From NCBI GenBank assembly GCA_036500145.1, contig DASYCO010000057.1, positions 26,310-90,309 of the forward strand: a stretch of 64,000 nucleotides of DNA. The letters are read 5' to 3'. A program made the translations under genes and the position numbers. Shown here one piece after another: positions 1-8,841 of this stretch; positions within the stretch are counted from its first letter, which is position 1; every line of letters starts with the position of its first letter. The notes under the pieces are model-generated. The model worked only from the letters and a program-made list of their open reading frames with translations, searched no databases and was not told where the DNA came from. The DNA comes from CAMAVH01 sp036500145 (GTDB taxonomy: Bacteria > Pseudomonadota > Alphaproteobacteria > SMXQ01).

Positions 1-465
1 GTCGCCATCCTCGATGTTGGCGTCTTCATGGACGGCGACGTCTTCCGCCAGGGCCTTGGCGGGCCTCGCCGCGGCTTTCGCCTTGGCGCGGGGCGCGACG
101 CGGCCGTGCAGGATCTTGATCTGCGCCACGGCGGGATAGCCGAAGTAGCCGTTGATGCGCTCGATAACCTGGGGCGACAGATGTTGCAACTCGGGCGCGA
201 AGGCGCTCTCGCAGGTGACGTGCAGGGTGCCGGCGCGGCGGTCGTTGCGCGGGAAGGCGATGCGCTCGGGCGAGGTGTGGCGGCCCAGCATGTCGCCGAC
301 GATGGCCGGCCAGTCGGTCAGGATGCCGGCCTCGGCGAAGCCGCGCGTCTTGAAGATGGGCGCGGTGATCGGCGGCAGGGTGGCGGCAAGGCTGCGCAGG
401 CCCCGGCGCTGCGGCGGCTGCTTCGGCATGGGGGATTTGGCGGGAGACTTGGGGGCCGTGCTCAT
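1..465 (-). CDS. DUF721 / DciA-like protein, 3' end cut by window edge
   Basis: The reverse frame opens at an ATG at 465 and stays open for 155 codons to base 1, so the C-terminus lies outside the window. The N-terminus is a Pro/Lys-rich tail (residues 1-25), followed by a DUF721-like core with the segments TDWPAIVGDMLGRHTSPERI and LHVTCESAFAPELQH, which match the usual W..IVG..L..H..P...F and L.V.......ELQ pattern. The remaining residues are Ala/Lys rich. It is divergent from mutY with 20 bp between the start codons, the arrangement common in alphaproteobacteria, so the two probably share a promoter region. DUF721 proteins related to DciA help load the replicative helicase; whether this one does is inference from the family. 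Confidence 0.8.
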   Translation of the reverse strand, partial: MSTAPKSPAKSPMPKQPPQRRGLRSLAATLPPITAPIFKTRGFAEAGILTDWPAIVGDMLGRHTSPERIAFPRNDRRAGTLHVTCESAFAPELQHLSPQVIERINGYFGYPAVAQIKILHGRVAPRAKAKAAARPAKALAEDVAVHEDANIEDGD

Positions 466-485
466 GTCCGCTATCGTACCCGGCC

Positions 486-1628
486 ATGAGCGCAGCGACA
501 AACCCGCGAAAATCCTCTCCCAAGAACGTGACGGCCAAGCGCGCGGCGAAACCTGCGGCTGGTTCTGCGCGCGGCCGCGATTCCGCCGAATCGGCAATGT
601 CCGCCAGGGTCTTGCGCTGGTACGACCGCCATCGCCGCGTGCTGCCCTGGCGCGCCCTGCCGGGCGAGGCCGCCGATCCCTACAAGGTCTGGCTGTCGGA
701 GATCATGCTGCAGCAGACCACGGTGGCTGCCGTCGGGCCCTATTTCCGCGCCTTCGTGTCGCGCTGGCCGACGGTCGGCGACCTCGCCGCCACGCCGCTC
801 GACGACCTGCTCGCCGCCTGGGCCGGCCTCGGCTACTACGCGCGCGCCCGCAACCTGCATGCCTGCGCGCGACATGTGCGCGACGAGCTGGGCGGCGTCT
901 TCCCCGACACGCTCGAAGGCCTGCTGGCGCTGCCGGGCGTCGGCCCCTACACGGCGGCGGCCGTCGCCGCAATCGCCTTCGACCTGCCGGCGGCGGCGGT
1001 CGACGGCAACGTCGAGCGCGTCGTCTCGCGTCTCCATGCGGTGACCGCGCCGCTGCCCGCGAGCCGCCCCGAGCTGCGCCGGCTGGCCGAGGCGCTGGTG
1101 CCGCAGCGGCGCGCCGGCGACTTCGCACAGGCGATGATGGATCTCGGCGCGACGATCTGCACGCCGCGCAGCCCGGCCTGCGCGATCTGCCCGCTGAGCG
1201 AGGACTGCGCCGGGCGCAGGCAGGGCATCCAGGCCGAGCTGCCGAAGAAGGCGGCGAAGAAGGCGCGGCCCTTCAAGCGCGCCGCCGCCTTCTGGATCGT
1301 GAAGGGAGGCGACGTGCTGCTGCGCCGCCGCGCGCCGAGCGGCCTGCTCGGCGGCATGCTGGAAGTGCCGTCGAGCGCATGGCACGAGGGCGATCTCGAC
1401 CTCAAGGCGGCCGAGGCGGAAGCGCCGCTGCAACTAAAGTGGGTCACGCTGCCCGGCGTCGTGCGCCACGGCTTCACGCATTTCGAGCTGGAGTTCACCG
1501 TGCTCGCCGCCCACGCGCGGCCGGGCGTCAACACGCCGGAGGATTGCATCTGGTGGCCGCGCGCGAAGATCGCCGAGGCGGGCCTGCCGACGGTGTTCGC
1601 CAAGATCGCCAAGCACGCGCCGGGCTGA
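486..1628 (+). CDS. mutY: A/G-specific adenine DNA glycosylase MutY
   Basis: A base-excision repair enzyme of 380 residues that removes adenine paired with 8-oxoguanine. Visible landmarks are the catalytic Glu in LSEIMLQQTT (about E72), the helix-hairpin-helix LPGVGPYTA (150-156), the catalytic Asp in VDGNVERV (D173), and the [4Fe-4S] cluster Cys at 225, 232, 235 and 241 with the C-x6-C-x2-C-x5-C spacing of the family. The C-terminal third (about 255-375) is the NUDIX-like domain that recognises oxoG, including HGFTHFELEFTV. An N-terminal basic tail of about 40 residues is longer than in E. coli. It is divergent from the DUF721 gene and followed by a strong hairpin terminator. Confidence 0.96.
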   Translation: MSAATNPRKSSPKNVTAKRAAKPAAGSARGRDSAESAMSARVLRWYDRHRRVLPWRALPGEAADPYKVWLSEIMLQQTTVAAVGPYFRAFVSRWPTVGDLAATPLDDLLAAWAGLGYYARARNLHACARHVRDELGGVFPDTLEGLLALPGVGPYTAAAVAAIAFDLPAAAVDGNVERVVSRLHAVTAPLPASRPELRRLAEALVPQRRAGDFAQAMMDLGATICTPRSPACAICPLSEDCAGRRQGIQAELPKKAAKKARPFKRAAAFWIVKGGDVLLRRRAPSGLLGGMLEVPSSAWHEGDLDLKAAEAEAPLQLKWVTLPGVVRHGFTHFELEFTVLAAHARPGVNTPEDCIWWPRAKIAEAGLPTVFAKIAKHAPG

Positions 1629-1645
1629 GTCTTTCGCGCAACGAG

Positions 1646-1675
1646 AAAGGGCGTCGCTGCCGGCGACGCCCTTTT
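1646..1675 (+). terminator. Rho-independent terminator after mutY
   Basis: GGGCGTCGC (1649-1657) pairs with GCGACGCCC (1663-1671) around a 5-base loop and is flanked by AAA and TTTT, 20 bases after the mutY stop. The A tract on the far side could also serve the convergent Bug receptor gene that ends at 1704. Confidence 0.85.
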
Positions 1676-1703
1676 CGTCTGCGTGGCGTTTATGTCGCTT
1701 CGT

Positions 1704-2777
1704 TCACTCGTATCCCATCGCCACGCGGGCCTTGCGCATGATCTCCGGCGGCGTGTCGTAGACGGCGGCGACGAGGCGCTGGATCTCCTCGCCGGGGGAG
1801 GGCTCGATGTCGAAGCCGCGCGCCGACATCTCCTTGCGCAGCTCCGGATCGTTGATCGCGCTCATGAAGGCGCCGCGCAGGGCGTTGATGCGTTCGGGCG
1901 GCACGGTGGCGCCCGTCACGAAGGGGCGGCCGAACTGCTCCTGCATGTCGTAGAGCGTCAGAATCTGCCGTTCCTCCTCGGTCTTGGCGAAGTCGACGGC
2001 GGCGGGCACGCCGACCATCTCCTTCAAGTCGGGCGGGATGGGCTTCGAGCCCTGGTGCGACAGGCCGCGCACGAAGTTGCTGGTGAACCATTCGGGCTTC
2101 GTCGCGATGACGTTGAGGTAGCTGGCGCCGCACAGGCCCTGCACCTCGCCGCGATCCACCGCCAGGAAGATGTCAGCGTTGCCGGGGTAGCCGGTGACGA
2201 TCTTCACCTTCATGCCGAGCACGTTCTTCAGCAGCGAGGCGTATTCGCGCGTCGACGAGGCGCCGTTGGAGGCGCCGAGCACCATTTCCTTGTCGTAGGC
2301 GTCGGCGAAGGTCTTCACCTGGGCGTCGGTGCGGATGAAGCAGCCCTCGACGTTGGGGCTGGCGTTGCCGAGATAGGCGAACTTCAGCTCCTTCGAGCCC
2401 TTGCTGGGATCGCCGAGCACGGGATCGACGATCACCGTCGGATGGATGCCGCCGACGTAGGTGCCGTCCTGCGGCGAATTGACCGCGACCTTGGCCGCCG
2501 CCGTGTAGCCGCCGGCGCCCGGCAGGTTCTGCGGCACCACGGCTGGATTGCCGGGAATGTACTTCGCCATGTACTTGCCGACGGTGCGGCCGAAATAGTC
2601 GAAGCCGCCGCCGGTCGCCGAGCCGATCATCATGTAGACGGTGTTGCCCTTGTAGAACTCGACGACCTTCTTGTCGGACGGCGCCGACGCCGTCTGCGTG
2701 GATTGCGCATGGGCCGCCGTGTGCGCCGTCATCATCAGCAGGGAACATCCGACGACGCCGAGAAATGTCTTGTGCAT
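1704..2777 (-). CDS. Bug/TctC-family periplasmic solute-binding receptor
   Basis: A 357-residue exported binding protein. Residues 1-25 form a Sec signal peptide ending AAHAQ. The mature protein has the family pattern: YKGNTVYMMIGSATGGGFD near the N-terminus, the loop GNPAVVPQNLPGAGG, a DGTYVGG segment and GYPGNADIFLAVDRGEV in the second lobe. Bug receptors bind carboxylates or amides, usually for a tripartite tricarboxylate transporter or a sensor pathway. No TctA/TctB membrane subunits are nearby, so it is an orphan receptor, as is frequent in bacteria rich in Bug proteins; the ligand cannot be read from sequence. Its mutY-side terminator is shared convergently. Confidence 0.88.
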   Translation of the reverse strand: MHKTFLGVVGCSLLMMTAHTAAHAQSTQTASAPSDKKVVEFYKGNTVYMMIGSATGGGFDYFGRTVGKYMAKYIPGNPAVVPQNLPGAGGYTAAAKVAVNSPQDGTYVGGIHPTVIVDPVLGDPSKGSKELKFAYLGNASPNVEGCFIRTDAQVKTFADAYDKEMVLGASNGASSTREYASLLKNVLGMKVKIVTGYPGNADIFLAVDRGEVQGLCGASYLNVIATKPEWFTSNFVRGLSHQGSKPIPPDLKEMVGVPAAVDFAKTEEERQILTLYDMQEQFGRPFVTGATVPPERINALRGAFMSAINDPELRKEMSARGFDIEPSPGEEIQRLVAAVYDTPPEIMRKARVAMGYE

Positions 2778-3618
2778 GCTCTACTCCATCTCATGCCAAT
2801 TGAATTGAGCAGTGGGAAGGCGAGTCACGAAAAGCTGGGGAATGTCGACTTCGAAGGCCGCGAACGGCTCTTTCACGATGGCGGGCGCGATTCGTCCGCC
2901 GTGGAGGCTTGCACTGCACGCTCGTCCGGTCCGGCGGCCGGGCAGAAGTGACGCTCAGCGCCGCGCGGCGGCGCTGTCGGCTAGCACTCGACCGCCGCGA
3001 CGCGCGGCAGCCATCGACGCGAAACGAAGCAAGCGCCATGCCAGTGCCGATGTCGGATGCGCGCGACGCCGCAAGGCGCGGCGGTGGCGGCGACGCGGAC
3101 GCGACTGGTGAAGCTGCTGCAATGAAGCGACTGATTGATATTGCGCGACGATCTGCGCGCTGACGCGGTCCGCAACTCTGGTAAGCGCGTTCGCGGTCCG
3201 GCGGCTATGCCGCGCGGCGCGATGCCGTGGCGTCTCGCCCTCGACGCGATGCGAAATGAGGGCCTGCACAGGATAGGGCATCTGTCCGCGCGGCGGGCAG
3301 AAAATCGCTCAGGGGGCAGGCGAGCAACTAAAAATCATAAGTATTCGTCCTAATAAATCTTGCCGATTAATTATGCATCGCGCCGGGAATTTGTATGGAA
3401 ACGCTTGGTTTTTCTACGTTGACTCAAAAGAAGAACCGTACCGATAATCTGAGTGCTTAGATCATCCGGCCCACGCCGCCGGAACCGAACGACGTGCATC
3501 GAATTACGCGTGCATAACAACTAAGCGTGCATAACGGCGCAGCGCGTCGCTCGGCGCACCGCGCCCGCTCCCGATAGATATCGAGCTTTTTTCAAATCTA
3601 TAAAAAGGGACGTGCAAA
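2778..3618. other. 840-bp gap with no convincing gene; AT-rich leader before the NMT1-like gene
   Basis: Between divergent genes. The first half (2778-3300) is G+C rich and open in several frames, but none reads like protein: compositions are Arg/Ala heavy with no family motif. From about 3310 to 3618 the G+C drops sharply, marking a regulatory region for the plus-strand gene at 3619. It contains a TTGACT-like hexamer at 3419, a TAATCT at 3445 (20-bp spacing, too long for a good sigma-70 promoter) and an 11-bp direct repeat at 3508/3525. Confidence 0.5.
3508..3535. repeat. Direct repeat of GCGTGCATAAC, 17-bp period
   Basis: GCGTGCATAAC occurs at 3508-3518 and again exactly at 3525-3535, about 85-110 bp before the start codon of the NMT1-like gene. 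A short tandem site so close to a start is a candidate operator. Nothing else in the window carries it as far as I could see. Confidence 0.45.
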
Positions 3619-4578
3619 ATGGCATTAAGCAAGCTGCGACTCGAGACGACCGCCCCCTTCCAGGGCCTGGCGGAGCTCGTCGCCTACGATGAAGGCCTCT
3701 TCGCGAAGGAGGGCATCGAGATCGAGTGGATGGATCGCGAGAAGGGCGTCGACAAGAGCCCCCAGATGCATATCACCGACCACAAGGACACTTCGCGCTT
3801 CCTCAGCCACGGCAAGATGATGGAGCAGGGCAAGGCCGACCTCTACAACGCCTGCGAATGGGGCAACTATTCGCGCGTCGAGACGTCGAAGGTCGGCAGC
3901 CGCCAGGTCGGGCGCCGCTCGATCGTCACCTTCGCCGCCCTCGTGGTGCGCCCGGAGTCGCCGGTGCAGACGCCGCAGCAGTTCGCCAACGTGCCGATCG
4001 GCGTGCCGATGTATTCGGGCACCCACTATCTATGCCTGCAGATGCTCGAAGGCTTCGTGCCGCGCGACATGATCAAGATCGGCCGCGTGCCGAACGGCTC
4101 GAACTACCGCTTCCAGATGCTGCTGGACGGCACCATCGAGGCGACGACGCTGACCGAGCCCTACATCTCGCTCGCCGAGAAGATGGGCTGCCGCGTCGTC
4201 ATCTCGGCCTTCCATCACGGCACGGAGGTCGCCTCCGACCGCGTCGACGCCGAGACCTACGGCAAGTTCAACCGCGCGGTGCGCGAGGCGGTGCGCCGCA
4301 TCAACGCCGACAAGCGGAAGTACCTGCAGTACTTCATCGACTACTACAAGGAGCTCGATCCGAAGATCACGCAGCTGACCGTCGACGACCTGCGGCCGAG
4401 CCGGCTGTTCCTCGTCGATCCGGCGCCGATCCCGACGGAGGAGCTCAACCGCACCTACGACTGGATGAAGAGCTGGGGCTTCCTGGAGACCGGTTGCAGC
4501 GCCGACGCGCTGGTCAACGAGGAAGTCTCCATCCTCGGCACCAAGAAGGCGGCAGACGAGATGGCGACGGCGCGCTGA
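3619..4578 (+). CDS. NMT1/ThiY-like substrate-binding-fold protein without signal peptide
   Basis: A 319-residue protein with the fold of nitrate/sulfonate/thiamine-precursor binding proteins: APFQGLAELVAYDEGLFAKE at the N-terminus, an IGVPMYSGTHYLCLQML segment and DGTIEATTLTEPYISLAEKM. An AAGGGA ribosome site lies 8 bases before the ATG. It begins directly with the binding fold (MALSKLRLETTAP) and has no signal peptide or lipobox, unlike true ABC receptors, so it is probably cytoplasmic. Relatives without signals include THI5-like enzymes and dihydroxyphthalate-decarboxylase-like proteins. No ABC permease or ATPase adjoins it. Function is not assignable beyond the fold. Confidence 0.75.
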   Translation: MALSKLRLETTAPFQGLAELVAYDEGLFAKEGIEIEWMDREKGVDKSPQMHITDHKDTSRFLSHGKMMEQGKADLYNACEWGNYSRVETSKVGSRQVGRRSIVTFAALVVRPESPVQTPQQFANVPIGVPMYSGTHYLCLQMLEGFVPRDMIKIGRVPNGSNYRFQMLLDGTIEATTLTEPYISLAEKMGCRVVISAFHHGTEVASDRVDAETYGKFNRAVREAVRRINADKRKYLQYFIDYYKELDPKITQLTVDDLRPSRLFLVDPAPIPTEELNRTYDWMKSWGFLETGCSADALVNEEVSILGTKKAADEMATAR

Positions 4579-4630
4579 GCCGCTACCGCCTGCCGCGACT
4601 TCGTCCTATAACGGCTTCGTTCGCCATGCG

Positions 4631-4657
4631 CCCGCGCGGGAGAGGCTCCCGCGCGGG
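4631..4657. terminator. Perfect 12-bp inverted repeat between the NMT1-like gene and selO
   Basis: CCCGCGCGGGAG (4631-4642) and CTCCCGCGCGGG (4646-4657) form a perfect 12-bp stem with a 3-base loop, 53 bp after the upstream stop codon. There is no T run, so it is either a U-poor terminator or an mRNA 3' stabiliser separating the two genes. Confidence 0.5.
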
Positions 4658-4707
4658 TCCGCTGGCGCGTCTGCATGTGCGGGGACTTGCGTAACGATGG
4701 AGCTGGC

Positions 4708-6165
4708 GTGACGATATCGACTGATTCGAGCTACCGGCCGTCGCGCGCGCACCTGGACCTTGGTGGAGACTTCTACGACGAGGTCGCTGCCGCCGACTTT
4801 CCGCAGCATGTCCTGCGCTATCGCAACGGCCGCGCCGCCGCCGCCGTCGGCCTCGAAGGCTTGAGCGACGAAGAGTGGGTGCGGCATTTCGGCCTCTTCG
4901 AGCCGCTGCCGGACAACCTGCCGGCGCCGCTGGCGCTGCGCTACCACGGCCACCAGTTCCGCAGCTACAACCCCAACCTCGGCGACGGCCGCGGCTTCCT
5001 CTTCGCGCAGCTGCGCGAGAAAGGCTCGGGCCGGCTGCTCGACCTGGCGACCAAGGGCAGCGGCCGGACGCCCTGGTCGCGCGAGGGCGACGGCCGCCTG
5101 ACGCTGAAGGGCGGCTATCGCGAGGTGCTCGCCGCCGCGATGCTCGAGGCGCTCGGCGTCAACACGTCCAAGGCTTTCAGCCTGGTCGAGACCGGCGAGA
5201 ACCTGGTGCGCAACGACGAGCCGTCGCCGACGCGCTCCGCCGTGCTCGTGCGCCTTAGCCATTCGCATGTCCGCATCGGCAGCTTCCAGCGCTTCGCCCA
5301 TCTCGGCGAGACGGCGAACGTCGAGCGCCTGGTCGACCATTGCATCCGCCACTACTACCCGGCGCTCGCGGCGGAGCAGGGTCCGGCGCGGATCGCCGCC
5401 TTCCTCGCCGCCGTCTGCGGCGCCGTCGCTTCCACCGGCGCCAAGTGGCTGGCTGCTGGTTTTGCCCATGGCGTGCTGAACACGGACAACGTGAACGTCA
5501 CCGGCGAGAGCTTCGACTACGGCCCCTGGCGCTTCGTGCCGACCTTCGACCTCGGCTTCACCGCCGCCTATTTCGACCGCAACGGCATCTACAGCTTCGG
5601 CCAGCAGCCGACGGCGCTGGCCTGGAACCTGGCGCGGCTGGCCGAATGCCTGCGGCCGCTTGCCGACGCCGACGCCATTGCAACGGCGCAGCAGAGCTTC
5701 GCGCCCACGCTGCAGCAGGCCTTCGTCGACGCGCTGATCGCGCGCTTCGGCCTAGCCTCCGCCGGCGAGGCGCGCGACGGCGCGCTGCTGGCGGCGATCT
5801 ACGGCTTCCTGACGTCGAGCGGCGCGCCACTTGAGCAGGTCTTCTTCGACTGGTTCAACGGCGAGGCCAGCGCCGCGCGCGCCAGGCGGAGCCCGGTGGC
5901 GGCGCTCTACGAGGCGGAAGGCTTCCTGGCGGTGCGCCGGGCCTGGGCCGACCATGCGCCGCGCGACGCGGCCGCGCTCGACCATGCCTATTTCGCGCGC
6001 GCGCAGCCCTGCAGCATGCTGATCGAGGAAGTGGAGGCGATGTGGCAGCGCATCGCCGAGGCCGACGACTGGCAGGCTTTCCACGACAAGCTCGCCGACA
6101 TCCGCGTGATGGCGGCGGCCTATGGGCTGGAAGCGCCCATCGTCGCGGATCTCATTCGCAGCTGA
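4708..6165 (+). CDS. selO: SelO (YdiU/UPF0061) protein AMPylase
   Basis: A pseudokinase-fold enzyme that transfers AMP from ATP to hydroxyl side chains of proteins and is linked to redox stress. The family signature is clear: LRYHGHQFRSYNPNLGDGRG, then LATKGSGRTPWSREGDGRLT, GGYREVLAAAMLEALGV, SHVRIGSFQRFA and the metal/active-site stretch GVLNTDNVNVTGESFDYGP. About 485 residues, normal length. I prefer the GTG at 4708 because GGAG stands 5 bases upstream; an in-frame ATG at 4675 adds 11 residues but has no ribosome site. The stop overlaps the convergent Kelch gene's stop region by 14 bp. Confidence 0.95.
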   Translation: MTISTDSSYRPSRAHLDLGGDFYDEVAAADFPQHVLRYRNGRAAAAVGLEGLSDEEWVRHFGLFEPLPDNLPAPLALRYHGHQFRSYNPNLGDGRGFLFAQLREKGSGRLLDLATKGSGRTPWSREGDGRLTLKGGYREVLAAAMLEALGVNTSKAFSLVETGENLVRNDEPSPTRSAVLVRLSHSHVRIGSFQRFAHLGETANVERLVDHCIRHYYPALAAEQGPARIAAFLAAVCGAVASTGAKWLAAGFAHGVLNTDNVNVTGESFDYGPWRFVPTFDLGFTAAYFDRNGIYSFGQQPTALAWNLARLAECLRPLADADAIATAQQSFAPTLQQAFVDALIARFGLASAGEARDGALLAAIYGFLTSSGAPLEQVFFDWFNGEASAARARRSPVAALYEAEGFLAVRRAWADHAPRDAAALDHAYFARAQPCSMLIEEVEAMWQRIAEADDWQAFHDKLADIRVMAAAYGLEAPIVADLIRS

Positions 6166-7183
6166 CGTTCGGCCGGTAGACCTGGTTGAGCAGGCTGCCG
6201 CTGCTGCCGCCGACCGCCGTGCCGCCGCCGGTGACGTAGATGAGGCCGTCGGCGAAGGTGGCGCCCGTCACGCCGTGCACGGGGATGGCCATGTCGGCAA
6301 GCTTGGTCCATCTGTCGGCGCGCGGATCGTAATAGTCGTGGTCGGGGAAGAGCCCGGCGCTCTCCTCGCCGCCCCAGACATGGAAGCAGCCGCGCACCAT
6401 CACGCCGTTGATGCCGCTGCGCGCCTTGAGCATGGGCGCCGCCGACGACCAGGCCTTCGTCGCCGGATCGTAGACGTCGTGCGCGGCGGTCTTGTCGCTC
6501 TGGAAGCCGCCGGCTAGGCGGCCGCCGACGACATGGATCTTGCCGCCGATCAGCGCGGCGGCGATGTGGTTGCGCTGGTTCGGCAGGTCCGGCAACGCCT
6601 GCCAGGCGTCGGCCTTGGGATCGTAGACGGCGAAGTCGCTGCCGCGTGGCGGCCGGCCGCCGGCGACGTAGATCTTGCCGTCATGCACCACGGCGGCGCC
6701 GGCGCTGCGCTTGGTCGGCAGGCGCGTCTTCTCGACCCAGCGGGCGGTGTTCGGGCCGAGCCGGGTGTCGAGCGCGTAGACGCTGTCGACATAGGCGGTG
6801 TTGGGATCGGTCTGGCCGCCGATGAGGTAGATCACGTCGTCGACCGTCGCGGCGACGCCGTGGTTGTTGACCTCGGGCAGGTCGGGCCCGAAGGACCAGC
6901 TGTCGGCGGCGATGTCGTAGACCTGCACGGTGCGCACGCTGGCGCGGCCGCTCGGGTAGCCGCCGAGCACGTAGATCTTGCCGCCCGCCGCCGTCAGCGT
7001 GAATTCGGAATTGGGCGCCAGAAGCGGCGCGCGCTGGCCCCATTGGCCCGCGGCGGGATCGCCGCTGCGCATGGCTCCGGCAGGATCGATGGTTTGCGCG
7101 ACGGCCGAGGACGCCGACGCGATGGCGAAGGCGAGGGCGCAGGCGAGAGAGGCGGGGCGGCGGCGAAGCGCGAATGACGGCAT
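6152..7183 (-). CDS. Secreted Kelch-repeat beta-propeller protein
   Basis: A 343-residue protein with an N-terminal signal peptide (residues 1-29, ending AVAQ) and about six Kelch repeats spanning the rest. Each repeat has a GG followed by a W or Y and a D: GKIYVLGGYPSG, DVIYLIGGQTDP, GKIYVAGGRPP, GKIHVVGGRLAGG, CFHVWGGEESA, GLIYVTGGGTAVGG. Such propellers are binding scaffolds; no catalytic residues can be named. It is convergent with selO and overlaps it by 14 bp, so both reading ends are constrained. No operon partner. Confidence 0.85.
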   Translation of the reverse strand: MPSFALRRRPASLACALAFAIASASSAVAQTIDPAGAMRSGDPAAGQWGQRAPLLAPNSEFTLTAAGGKIYVLGGYPSGRASVRTVQVYDIAADSWSFGPDLPEVNNHGVAATVDDVIYLIGGQTDPNTAYVDSVYALDTRLGPNTARWVEKTRLPTKRSAGAAVVHDGKIYVAGGRPPRGSDFAVYDPKADAWQALPDLPNQRNHIAAALIGGKIHVVGGRLAGGFQSDKTAAHDVYDPATKAWSSAAPMLKARSGINGVMVRGCFHVWGGEESAGLFPDHDYYDPRADRWTKLADMAIPVHGVTGATFADGLIYVTGGGTAVGGSSGSLLNQVYRPNVSCE

Positions 7184-7372
7184 CGTGGGTCTCCCGGGCG
7201 AGAGGCGGCCAATAGGCGGTCAGCGTACGACGACGGTCGCCGGATCATAGCGCGACGGCCCTGATGGCGGGAGGGGAACGGGTGCCGGATCGCTCTCCCT
7301 TCGGCCGCCCCGGCCCGGGCCGTTTCCGTTCGGAAACGTGACGGTTACCTCTTTCAACCGAAACTAGATATC

Positions 7373-7467
7373 GAGTCGTCTTATCCACCGACTCCCACAT
7401 GTTGTGTGGACAGAGTCTGTAACCCATTGATTCTAAAAAGAGATTGACGGGGAGTCGCGGCCGACTC
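7373..7467 (+). promoter_or_regulatory. GANTC cluster and DnaA-box-like site in the ccrM promoter region
   Basis: Six GANTC sites occur in 95 bases: 7373, 7390, 7413, 7429, 7452 and 7463. TTATCCACC at 7381-7389 matches the DnaA box TTATCCACA at 8 of 9 positions. The ccrM start codon is at 7480. GANTC is the site methylated by CcrM, and in Caulobacter methylation of such sites in the ccrM promoter turns it off after replication; the same autoregulation is inferred here. Confidence 0.75.
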
Positions 7468-7479
7468 ATTCTGCCCGCC

Positions 7480-8685
7480 ATGACAAACGCACCCTCCCAC
7501 GCTTCCAGCGACCTCCCCGTTCAGCAGATTCTCGAAGGCGATTGCGTCGAGGTCATGAATTGCCTCGCCGAGAAATCGGTCGACATGATCTTCGCCGATC
7601 CGCCCTACAACCTGCAGCTCAAGGGCGACCTGCGCCGCCCGAACGACAGCCTGGTCGACGGCTGCGACGACGCCTGGGACAAGTTCGCCAGCTTCGAGGA
7701 ATACGACCGCTTCACCCGCAACTGGCTGAAGGCCGCGCGCCGCGTGCTGCGCGACGACGGCACGCTGTGGGTCATCGGCAGCTACCACAACATCTTCCGG
7801 GTCGGCGCCATCCTGCAGGACCTCGGCTTCTGGATGCTGAACGACGTGGTGTGGCGCAAGTCCAACCCGATGCCGAACTTCCGCGGCAAGCGCTTCACCA
7901 ACGCGCACGAGACGATGATCTGGTGCTCGAAGTCGCAGGACCAGAAGTACACCTTCAACTACGAATCGATGAAGGCGCTGAACGACGGCCTGCAAATGCG
8001 CAGCGACTGGCTGATCCCGCTCTGCTCGGGCGGCGAGCGGCTGAAGAACGACGAAGGCACCAAGGCGCATCCGACGCAGAAGCCGGAAGCGCTGCTCCAT
8101 CGCGTCATCATGGCCTCGACCAAGCCGGGCGACGTCGTGCTCGATCCCTTCTTCGGCACCGGCACCTCGGGCGCCGTCGCCAAGAAGCTCGGCCGCGGCT
8201 TCATCGGCATCGAGGCGAGCCCGGAATACGCCAACGTCGCGCGCAAGCGCATCGCCGCCGTGCAGCCGGTCGTCGAGACCGCGCTGGTCACGACGCCGAG
8301 CAAGCGCACGGAAGCGCGCATCCCCTTCGGCTGGGTGGTCGAGCGCGGCCTGCTCAACCCCGGAGACATCCTGTTTGACGACCGCCGCCGCTGGACCGCC
8401 AAGGTGCGCGCCGACGGCCAGCTGGTCACCGCCGACTTCACCGGCTCCATCCACCAGGCCGGCGCCCATGTGCAGAACGCGCCGACCTGCAACGGCTGGA
8501 CTTTCTGGAACTTCGACGCCGAGGGCAAGTCGATCAGCATCGACGTGCTGCGCCAGCAGATCCGCGCCGAGCTGGCGCAGAGCAACCTGCTGTTCGAAGG
8601 CCAGATCGGCCTCGCGTCCAACGCCTCCGCCGCCTCCGCGCGCGCGGCCAAGTCGGCCGCGCCGGAAACGAACGGCGTCAAGTAG
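7480..8685 (+). CDS. ccrM: CcrM-type adenine methyltransferase (GANTC)
   Basis: A cell-cycle DNA methyltransferase of 401 residues from the ATG at 7480 (an upstream in-frame TTG at 7444 is less likely). It is beta-class: the catalytic motif DPPY (40-43) comes before the AdoMet-binding motif DPFFGTG (222-228). The HPTQKPEALL segment and a C-terminal extension of about 110 residues (FGWVVERGLLNPGDILFDDR onward, with QNAPTCNGWTFW) are specific to CcrM and needed for recognition of GANTC. It sits next to rnhB, as in many alphaproteobacteria, and is followed by a strong terminator. The promoter carries six of its own target sites. Confidence 0.96.
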   Translation: MTNAPSHASSDLPVQQILEGDCVEVMNCLAEKSVDMIFADPPYNLQLKGDLRRPNDSLVDGCDDAWDKFASFEEYDRFTRNWLKAARRVLRDDGTLWVIGSYHNIFRVGAILQDLGFWMLNDVVWRKSNPMPNFRGKRFTNAHETMIWCSKSQDQKYTFNYESMKALNDGLQMRSDWLIPLCSGGERLKNDEGTKAHPTQKPEALLHRVIMASTKPGDVVLDPFFGTGTSGAVAKKLGRGFIGIEASPEYANVARKRIAAVQPVVETALVTTPSKRTEARIPFGWVVERGLLNPGDILFDDRRRWTAKVRADGQLVTADFTGSIHQAGAHVQNAPTCNGWTFWNFDAEGKSISIDVLRQQIRAELAQSNLLFEGQIGLASNASAASARAAKSAAPETNGVK

Positions 8686-8791
8686 TTCGACCGCCGCGCT
8701 TCGGCGCGGCGGAGTAGCGTACGCCGTGCCTTCGCTTATCGATCGCGCCGATCTTCTCGATGGGCGCTTTTTTCTTCGCAAACCAAGACTT

Positions 8792-8823
8792 GGCCCGCCG
8801 CGTCAAACCGGCGGGCCTTTTTT
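8792..8823 (+). terminator. Rho-independent terminator downstream of ccrM
   Basis: GGCCCGCCG (8792-8800) pairs with CGGCGGGCC (8809-8817), followed by six T. It lies 107 bp after the ccrM stop. A second G+C hairpin around CCGCCGCGC/GCGCGGCGG just after the stop lacks a T tract. Confidence 0.85.
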
Positions 8824-8841
8824 ATGCGTGCAGCAAGATAG

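Noticed and set aside
152..1741. A 529-codon plus-strand open frame over the mutY region
   Set aside because: It is a shadow of mutY in another frame, with Arg/Ala-heavy composition and no family motifs; the 486-1628 frame is MutY.
2812..3281. Open frames in the 2778-3618 gap
   Set aside because: Short, Arg-rich, overlapping on both strands, with no ribosome sites or motifs.
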